A stretch of DNA of 64,000 nucleotides. It comes from Paragorgia papillata. Its lineage: Eukaryota; Cnidaria; Anthozoa; Scleralcyonacea; Coralliidae. The stretch covers positions 434,001 through 498,000 of the forward strand of contig JAWNZC010000111.1 in the NCBI GenBank assembly GCA_035771165.1. The letters are read 5' to 3'. Below are positions 55,676 to 64,000 of the stretch, in pieces. The notes beneath the pieces are model-generated. The model did no database searches and was not told the origin of the DNA. It saw nothing but the letters and a program-made list of their open reading frames with translations. A program made the position numbers and the translations under genes. Numbering within the stretch: the stretch's first letter is position 1; each line of letters begins with the position of its first letter.

Positions 55676-57723
55676 TACATATGTTGTACAGAATTTCATG
55701 TTCTTTAATCTAGTATAAGTCCCCAGAGTGGCACAGGCTCATGAACGACGCAGGCGTGCTTTAAATAAATTGCCGCGCGCCGTCATTAATACGACTAACG
55801 GAGATTGTTTTGCATCTTTCAGATTAGCTCAGATGTAAACATAACTTTCTCAGGCGCTATTCTATACGATTTTTTTTAAATTTACATATGTTGTACAGAA
55901 TTTCATGCTCTTTAATCTGATATAAGTCTCCAGAGTGGCACAGATCCATGAACGATGCAGGCGAGCGTTAAACAAATTGCCGCGCGCCCTCATTAATACG
56001 ACCGACGGAGGTTGTTTTGCTTATTTCCGATTACCTCACATATAAACACAATTTTCTCAGGCGCTATTCTATACGATTTCTTTTAATTTACATATGTTGT
56101 ACAGAATTTCATGTTCTTTAATCTAGTATAAGTCCCCAGAGTAGCACAGACCCACGAACGACGCAGGCGAGCTCTAAACAAATTGTCGCGCGCCGTCAGT
56201 AATACGACTGACGGGGGTTGTTTTACTTATTTCCGATTACTTCAGATATAAATACAATTTTCTCACGCGCTATTGAATACGATTTTTTAAAATTTACATA
56301 TGTTGTACAGAATTTCATGCTCTTTACTCCGATATAAGTCCCCAGAGTGGCACACACCCACGAACGACGCAGGCGAGCTTTAAACAAATTGCGACACGCC
56401 GTCATTAATACGACTGACGGGGGTTGTTTTGCGTATTTCAGATTACCTCAGATATAAACACAATTTTCTCACGCGCTATTCTATACGATTTTTTTAAATT
56501 TACATATCTTGTACAGAATTTCATGCTCTTTAACATAGTATAAGTCTCCAGAGTGGCACAGACCCATGAACGACGCAGGCGAGCTTTAAACAAATTGGGG
56601 CGCGGCGTCATACGACTGACGGGGGTTGTTTTGCTTATTTCCGATTACCTCACATATAAACACAATTTTCTCAGGCGCTATTCTATACGATTTCTTTTAA
56701 TTTACATATGTTGTACAGAATTTCATGTTCTTTAATCTAGTATAAGTCCCCAGAGTAGCACAGACCCACGAACGACGCAGGCGAGCTCTAAACAAATTGT
56801 CGCGCGCCGTCAGTAATACGACTGACGGGGGTTGTTTTACTTATTTCCGATTACTTCAGATATAAATACAATTTTCTCACGCGCTATTGAATACGATTTT
56901 TTAAAATTTACATATGTTGTACAGAATTTCATGCTCTTTACTCCGATATAAGTCCCCAGAGTGGCACACACCCACGAACGACGCAGGCGAGCTTTAAACA
57001 AATTGCGACACGCCGTCATTAATACGACTGACGGGGGTTGTTTTGCGTATTTCAGATTACCTCAGATATAAACACAATTTTCTCACGCGCTATTCTATAC
57101 GATTTTTTTAAATTTACATATCTTGTACAGAATTTCATGCTCTTTAACATAGTATAAGTCTCCAGAGTGGCACAGACCCATGAACGACGCAGGCGAGCTT
57201 TAAACAAATTGGGGCGCGGCGTCATACGACTGACGGGGGTTGTTTTGCGTATTTCAGATTACCTCAGATATAAACACAATTTTCTCAGGCGCTATTCTAT
57301 ACGATTATTTTAAATTTACATTTGTTGTACAAAATTTCATGCTCTTTAATCTGATATAAGTCTCCAGAGTGGCACACACCCATGAACGACGCAGGCGAGC
57401 TTTAAACAAATTGCGGCGCGGCGTCATACGACTGACGGGGGTTGTTTTGCATCTTTCAGATTACCTCAGATATAAACACAATTTTCTCGCGCGCTATTCT
57501 ATACGATTATTTTAAATTTTCATATGTTGTACAAAATTTCATGCTCTTTAATCTGATATAAGTCTCCTGAGAGGCACAGACCCATGAACGATGCAGGCGA
57601 GCTTTAAACAAATTGCCGCGCGCGGTCATTAACACGACTAACGGGGGTTGTTTTGCATCTTTCAGATTACCTCAGATATAAACACAATTTTCTCACGCGC
57701 TATTCTATACGATTTTTTTTAAT

Positions 57724-58662
57724 TAAGACATTATTTTATTATTTAGAACACGGAGTCCAATTCACATAATGTGCTCTTCCCTGGAGCCGTGTATAAACTA
57801 ACTAACTAATACAAGATAACTAATAAAAATAATACATAACTAATTAAAAATATTATACACATTCACGTTAAGGTTAGTAATATTAAATAAATGATTTATA
57901 TTCAGCAATTGATTTAGCATTAATTGCCTCCACAGGTAAGCTATTCCACAGAACAGTTCCTCGATATGTAAAGCTTTTCTTGAGTGCCTCAGTTAAAGGT
58001 CTCGGAACAAATAGTTTAGAACCTGAACCTCGTGAATTATGACTATGAACCGAATTAACCGAAGTAAATTTATTAGAAAGATATTCTGGTACCATTTTAT
58101 TGATTGTTTCATACATGAGCGTTCTGAATTGCTGAGACCGTCTTTCTTCTAGATTGGGCCAATTTAATTCGGTCAGAATTTCATGTGATCGAACACTATA
58201 ATCAGATCCATTGATAATACGAGCGGCCCGATTTTGTAATCGTTGGAGTTTTTGTTCCAGACCTTTACCTAAGTTACCCCAGACACTGCTACAATAGTCG
58301 AAATGTGGTTGAATTAAGGATTTATAGATTAAGATTAGGGTTGGACGTGGGAGAAATGATTTTAATCTCCTTAGTACTCCAATTACTTTGGCCACTTTTG
58401 AAGTAATCTTCGAAATATGATCATCCCACATCAAACACTCATCAAGCTCCAAACCTAAACATTTATACGTCTTTACTCGTTCAATTTGATTGCCATCGAT
58501 GGCAACATCCGGTTGATTTGGTAAGGTAGCTAGTTTGTGTCGAGTAGCGATGAACATACATTTTGTTTCAAGTGCGTTTAAACTGAGTTTGTTCATGTTG
58601 AGCCAGTTTTTAAGTGTATGTAAGTCATTATTCATAACGGAGAAAAGTTGATTAAATTAAAT
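57724..58662 (-). mobile_element. Truncated LINE fragment, copy 3
   Basis: 939 bp with the 250-codon remnant at 58635-57883, identical in translation to copy 2. Same insertion point in the satellite. Confidence 0.8.
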
Positions 58663-60514
58663 TACATATGTTGTACAGAATTTCATGTTCTTTAATCTAG
58701 TATAAGTCCCCAGAGTGGCACAGGCTCATGAACGACGCAGGCGTGCTTTAAATAAATTGCCGCGCGCCGTCATTAATACGACTAACGGAGATTGTTTTGC
58801 ATCTTTCAGATTAGCTCAGATGTAAACATAACTTTCTCAGGCGCTATTCTATACGATTTTTTTTAAATTTACATATGTTGTACAGAATTTCATGCTCTTT
58901 AATCTGATATAAGTCTCCAGAGTGGCACAGATCCATGAACGATGCAGGCGAGCGTTTAAACAAATTGCCGCGCGCCCTCATTAATACGACCGACGGAGGT
59001 TGTTTTGCTTATTTCCGATTACCTCACATATAAACACAATTTTCTCAGGCGCTATTCTATACGATTTCTTTTAATTTACATATGTTGTACAGAATTTCAT
59101 GTTCTTTAATCTAGTATAAGTCCCCAGAGTAGCACAGACCCACGAACGACGCAGGCGAGCTCTAAACAAATTGTCGCGCGCCGTCAGTAATACGACTGAC
59201 GGGGGTTGTTTTACTTATTTCCGATTACTTCAGATATAAATACAATTTTCTCACGCGCTATTGAATACGATTTTTTTAAAATTTACATATGTTGTACAGA
59301 ATTTCATGCTCTTTACTCCGATATAAGTCCCCAGAGTGGCACACACCCACGAACGACGCAGGCGAGCTTTAAACAAATTGCGACACGCCGTCATTAATAC
59401 GACTGACGGGGGTTGTTTTGCGTATTTCAGATTACCTCAGATATAAACACAATTTTCTCACGCGCTATTCTATACGATTTTTTTAAATTTACATATCTTG
59501 TACAGAATTTCATGCTCTTTAACATAGTATAAGTCTCCAGAGTGGCACAGACCCATGAACGACGCAGGCGAGCTTTAAACAAATTGGGGCGCGGCGTCAT
59601 ACGACTGACGGGGGTTGTTTTGCGTATTTCAGATTACCTCAGATATAAACACAATTTTCTCAGGCGCTATTCTATACGATTATTTTAAATTTACATTTGT
59701 TGTACAGAATTTGATGCTCTTTAATCTGGTATAAGTCCCCAGAGTGGCACAAACCCATGAACGACGGAGGCGAGCTTTAAACAAATTGCCGTGCGCCGTC
59801 ATTAATACGACTAACGGGGGTTGTTTTGTATCTTTCAGATTACCTCAGATGTAAACACAATTTTCTCAGGCGCTATTCTATACGATTTTTTTAAATTTAC
59901 ATATGTTGTACAGAATTTCATGCTCCTTAATCCGATATAAGTCTCCAGAGTGGCACAGACCCATGAACGACGCAGGCGAGCTTTAACCAAATTGCCGCGC
60001 GCCGTCATTAATACGACTAACGGGGGTTGTTTTGCATCTTTCAGATTACCTCAGATATAAATACAATTTTCTCACGCGCTATTCTATACGATTATTTTAA
60101 ATTTTCATATGTTGTACAGAATTTCATGCTCTTTAATCTGATATAAGTCTCCTGAGAGGCACAGACCCATGAACGACGCAGGCGAGCTTTAAACAAATTG
60201 CCGCGCGCGGTCATTAACACGACTAACGGGGGTTGTTTTGCATCTTTCAGATTACCTCAGATATAAACACAATTTTCTCACGCGCTATTCTCTACGATTT
60301 CTTTTAATTTACATATGTTGTACAGAATTTCATGTTCTTTAATCTAGTATAAGTCCCCAGAGTGGCACAGGCTCATGAACGACGCAGGCGTGCTTTAAAT
60401 AAATTGCCGCGCGCCGTCATTAGTACGACTAACGGGGGTTGTTTTGCATCTTTCAGATTACCTCAGATATAAACACAATTTTCTCACGCGCTATTCTATA
60501 CGATTTTTTTTAAT

Positions 60515-61453
60515 TAAGACATTATTTTATTATTTAGAACACGGAGTCCAATTCACATAATGTGCTCTTCCCTGGAGCCGTGTATAAACTAACTAACTAA
60601 TACAAGATAACTAATAAAAATAATACATAACTAATTAAAAATATTATACACATTCACGTTAAGGTTAGTAATATTAAATAAATGATTTATATTCAGCAAT
60701 TGATTTAGCATTAATTGCCTCCACAGGTAAGCTATTCCACAGAACAGTTCCTCGATATGTAAAGCTTTTCTTGAGTGCCTCAGTTAAAGGTCTCGGAACA
60801 AATAGTTTAGAACCTGAACCTCGTGAATTATGACTATGAACCGAATTAACCGAAGTAAATTTATTAGAAAGATATTCTGGTACCATTTTATTGATTGTTT
60901 CATACATGAGCGTTCTGAATTGCTGAGAGCGTCTTTCTTCTAGATTGGGCCAATTTAATTCGGTCAGAATTTCATGTGACCGAACACTATAATCAGATCC
61001 ATTGATAATACGAGCGGCCCGATTTTGTAATGGTTGGAGTTTTTGTTCCAGACCTTTACCTAAGTTACCCCAGACACTGCTACAATAGTCGAAATGTGGT
61101 TGAATTAAGGATTTATAGATTAAGATTAGGGTTGGACGTGGGAGAAATGATTTTAATCTCCTTAGTACTCCAATTACTTTGGCCACTTTTGAAGTAATCT
61201 TCGAAATATGATCATCCCACATCAAACACTCATCAAGCTCCAAACCTAAACATTTATACGTCTTTACTCGTTCAATTTGATTGCCATCGATGGCAACATC
61301 AGGTTGATTTGGTAAGGTAGCTAGTTTGTGTCGAGTAGCGATGAACATACATTTTGTTTCAAGTGCGTTTAAACTGAGTTTGTTCATGTTGAGCCAGTTT
61401 TTAAGTGTATGTAAGTCATTATTCATAACGGAGAAAAGTTGATTAAATTAAAT
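60515..61453 (-). mobile_element. Truncated LINE fragment, copy 4
   Basis: 939 bp with the remnant at 61426-60674. One visible amino acid change relative to copies 2 and 3 (LQRLQN becomes LQPLQN). Same insertion point. The flanking satellite on its left differs from that of copies 1-3. Confidence 0.8.
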
Positions 61454-63448
61454 TACATATGTTGTACAGAATTTCATGTTCTTTAATCTAGTATAAGTCC
61501 CCAGAGTGGCACAGGCTCATGAACGACGCAGGCGTGCTTTAAATAAAAAGCCGCGCGCCGTCATTAATACGACTAACGGAGGTTGTTTTGCATCTTTCAG
61601 ATTACCTCAGATATAAACACAATTTTCTCAGGCGCTATTCTACACGATTTTTTTTCATTTACATATGTTGTACAGAATTTCATGCTCTTTAATCTGATAT
61701 AAGTCTCCAGAGTGGCACAGATCCATGAACGATGCAGGCGAGCGTTAAACAAATTGCCGCGCGCCGTCATTAATACGACCGACGGAGGTTGTTTTGCTTA
61801 TTTCCGATTTCCTCAGATATAAACACAATTTTCTCACGCGCTATTCTATACGATTTCTTTTAATTTACATATGTTGTACACAATTTCATGTTTTTTAAGC
61901 TAGTATAAGTCCCCAGAGTGGCACAGATCCATGAACGACGCAGGCGAGCTTTAAACAAATTGTCGCGCGCCGTCATTAATACGACTAACGGGGGTTGTTT
62001 TGCATCTTTCAGATTACCTCAGATATAAACACAATTTTCTTAGGCGCTATTCTTTACGATTTTTTTTAATTTAAAAATGTTGTACAGAATTTCATGCTCT
62101 TTACTCCGATATAAGTCCCCAGAGTGGCACACACCCACGAACGACGCAGGCGAGCTTTAAACAAATTGCCACACGCCGTCATTAATACGACTAACGGGGG
62201 TTGTTTTGCATCTTTCAGATTACCTCAGATATGAACACAATTTTCTCACGCGCTATTCTATACGATTTTTTTTAAATTTACATATCTTGTACAGAATTTC
62301 ATGCTCTTTAATATAGTATAAGTCTCCAGAGTGGCACGGACCCATGAACGACGCAGGCGAGCTTTAAACAAACTACGGCGCGGGGTCATACGACTGACCG
62401 GGGTTGTTTTGCGTATTTCAGATTACCTCAGATATAAACAAATTTTCTCAGGCGCTATTCTATACGATTATTTTAAATTTACATATGTTGTACAGAATTT
62501 CATGTTCTTTAATCTGATATAAGTCTCCTGAGTGGCACAGACCCATGAACGACGCAGGCTTGCTTTAAACAAATTGCCGCGCGCCGTCATTAATACGACC
62601 GACGGAGGTTGTTTTGCTTATTTCCGATTAGCTCAGATATAAACACAATTTTCTCACGCGCTATTCTATACGATTTCTTTTAATTTACATATGTTGTACA
62701 CAATTTCATGTTTTTTAAGCTAGTATAAGTCCCCAGAGTGGCACAGATCCATGAACGACGCAGGCGAGCTTTAAACAAATTGTCGCGCGCCGTCATTAAT
62801 ACGACTAACGGGGGTTGTTTTGCATCTTTCAGATTACCTCAGATATAAACACAATTTTCTTAGGCGCTATTCTTTACGATTTTTTTTAATTTAAAAATGT
62901 TGTACAGAATTTCATGCTCTTTAATCTGATATAAGTCTCCAGAGTGGCACACACCCATGAACGACGCAGGCGAGCTTTAAACAAATTGCCACACGCCGTC
63001 ATTAATACGACTAACGGGGGTTGTTTTGCATCTTTCAGATTACTTCAGATATAAACACAATTTTCTCACGGGCTATTCTATACGATTTTTTTAAATTTAC
63101 ATATCTTGTACATAATTTCATGCTCTTTAATATAGTATAAGTCTCCAGAGTGCCACAGACCCATGAACGACGCAGGCGAGCTTTAAACAAATTGCGGCGC
63201 GGCGTCATACGACTGACGGGGGTTGTTTTGCGTATTTCAGATTACCTCACATATAAACACAATTTTCTCAGGCGCTATTCTATACGATTTCTTTTAATTT
63301 ACATATGTTGTACACAATTTCATGTTTTTTAAGCTAGTATAAGTCCCCAGAGTGGCATAGATCCATGAACGACGCAGGCGAGCTTTAAACAAATTGTCGC
63401 GCGCCGTCATTAATACGACTAACGGGGGTTGTTTTGCATCTTTCAGAT

Positions 63449-63604
63449 CATCCTCGTACCCAGGGTCTTACCTCCGCTCCCCCGCCCCCGCCCACCGCTG
63501 CGGAAAGACCCTGGTTTAGGCTGGTCACGTGGCTCATTGACAATTCCATTCTCTTGGGACGGGTGGGTTAAAAGTTAAATCATTCAGTTCATAAAACATT
63601 CAAA
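63449..63604. other. Junction with inverted CCCAGGGTCTT / AAGACCCTGG
   Basis: The satellite stops abruptly at TTTCAGAT. 'CCCAGGGTCTT' at 63460-63470 and 'AAGACCCTGG' near 63505-63514 form a short inverted repeat around a GC-rich (CCCCCG) loop. It may be the end of an element that carries the helicase gene. Confidence 0.45.
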
Positions 63605-64000
63605 ATGGCGTCCGAAGATCAACGGAGTCCTCGACGGAGCCACATAGAGTTCTTATTGTGTTTAAATGCAGCAATTCAAAATAGCTCCTATTGGAACACT
63701 GTTCTAAAACCAAAGCAAGTTATCTGTTTGGAAAGTTTGTTTCTGGGAAAGGACGTACTAGCTGTGTTACCAACAGGTTACGGAAAGTCGTTGATTTTTC
63801 ACCTGCTTCCATCGTTGTTCACTTACAAATGTCTCCTTCGGGGAAATGTTCGTCATAAGTCAGTGGTTATAGTGATTTCACCTCTTACTTCTTTAATTAA
63901 TGATCAAATATCGCGTTTGGAAGCAACAGATTTGAGTGCAACTGTACTTAGAAGGCCAGTGAGAAATGAAGAAACAGACACCGAGAGTGAGTTGTTGTCC
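63605..64000 (+). CDS. RecQ-like DNA helicase, N-terminal part
   Basis: The ATG at 63605 (AAAATGG context) opens 132 codons to the window end. Residues about 37-50 give a Q-motif-like KPKQVICLESLFLGKDV, then motif I VLPTGYGKSLIFHLLPSL, motif Ia-like VVIVISPLTSLINDQ and LEATDLSATVLRR. These match RecQ-family ATP-dependent helicases that unwind 3'-5'. The DEAH box lies beyond the window. It sits directly after a satellite edge and a small inverted repeat, so it may belong to a transposon rather than to a host locus. Confidence 0.7.
   Translation, partial: MASEDQRSPRRSHIEFLLCLNAAIQNSSYWNTVLKPKQVICLESLFLGKDVLAVLPTGYGKSLIFHLLPSLFTYKCLLRGNVRHKSVVIVISPLTSLINDQISRLEATDLSATVLRRPVRNEETDTESELLS

Larger units (their letters stand above)
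47303..63448. repeat. Satellite array, unit about 200-207 bp, about 60 copies
   Basis: Unit landmarks: CATGAACGACGCAGGCGAGC, GCCGCGCGCCGTCATTAATA, TCAGATTACCTCAGATATAA, TATTCTATACGATTTTTT and GTACAGAATTTCATGCTC, then AAGTCTCCAGAGTGGCACAG. Spacing between successive 'tctccagagtggc' sites is 201-207 bases. At least two subtypes alternate, one with 'gcggcgcggcgtcatacgac' lacking a few bases. Four LINE fragments interrupt it. Short frames beginning near HERRRRALNK recur only because the satellite recurs. Confidence 0.95.

Noticed and set aside
47303..63448. Repeated short reading frames (HERRRRALNK type, MTACRNLFKARLRR type)
   Set aside because: They recur at satellite spacing in both strands, overlap each other and change with unit subtype; they are by-products of the tandem repeat, not genes.
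47303..63448. CRISPR array
   Set aside because: Units of about 200 bp have no short repeat/spacer layout, no cas genes are present and the context is eukaryotic.

Overview
The window is eukaryotic, most likely from a marine invertebrate with a cnidarian/anthozoan flavour. It has spliced genes with GT-AG introns, P2X7-ballast, FLYWCH and THAP transposon proteins, a 5S-derived SINE, tRNA-derived SINEs and a long satellite array. I see no ordinary single-copy host gene. Everything recognisable is an endogenous virus-like element, a transposon or satellite DNA. The host assignment is inference from element types and was not searched.

Region 1 (1 to about 23.3 kb) is very AT-rich and is a decayed Polinton/Maverick-type element (adintovirus-like). 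It carries the full core set: protein-primed family-B DNA polymerase (5207-9376, +), packaging ATPase (9369-10072, +), retroviral-type integrase (16291-17173, -), adenain-like cysteine protease (10811-11539, -), double jelly-roll major capsid protein (12991-14229, -), a minor-capsid/penton-type protein (15359-16294, -) and several short Arg/Lys/Gly-Gly proteins like adenovirus core peptides. Replication and packaging genes lie on + and virion genes on -, meeting near 10.7 kb. The flanks hold accessory genes: a Fic-domain protein, a SET-domain protein, a DEDDh-like nuclease candidate, and three sets of internally duplicated unknown genes. Many genes carry in-frame stops or homopolymer frameshifts, so this copy is a relic or has uncorrected indels. 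The left end lies outside the window. On the right the element fades into AT-rich sequence and a tRNA-like sequence at 23323-23395.

Region 2 (23.6 to 38.3 kb) is a pile of nested, broken DNA transposons. A Kolobok-like two-gene element has a spliced + strand transposase and a convergent - strand P2X7-ballast-like gene. It is followed by a degenerate multi-frame ORF set with a coding minisatellite, then a FLYWCH-MULE transposase gene. The first intron of the MULE gene holds a 4.36-kb element with TTAA duplications and inverted arms of about 1.2-1.4 kb, which itself holds a 1.5-kb TTAA element with an MBD-like exon.

Region 3 (38.6 to 47.3 kb) has a 5S-derived SINE, a (TA)n tract and a 6.52-kb P-type transposon (39505-46026) with matching inverted ends and a 7-bp target duplication. 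The P element encodes a THAP-transposase (-) and a C2H2 protein (+). It is inserted in a tRNA-derived repeat whose uninterrupted relative lies at 46291-46423.

Region 4 (46.6 to 63.45 kb) is tandem DNA: a three-copy array of about 200 bp, then about 60 units of another satellite of about 200 bp. The latter contains four copies of one 5'-truncated LINE fragment that were amplified with the satellite. At 63605 a RecQ-like helicase ORF starts and runs off the window.
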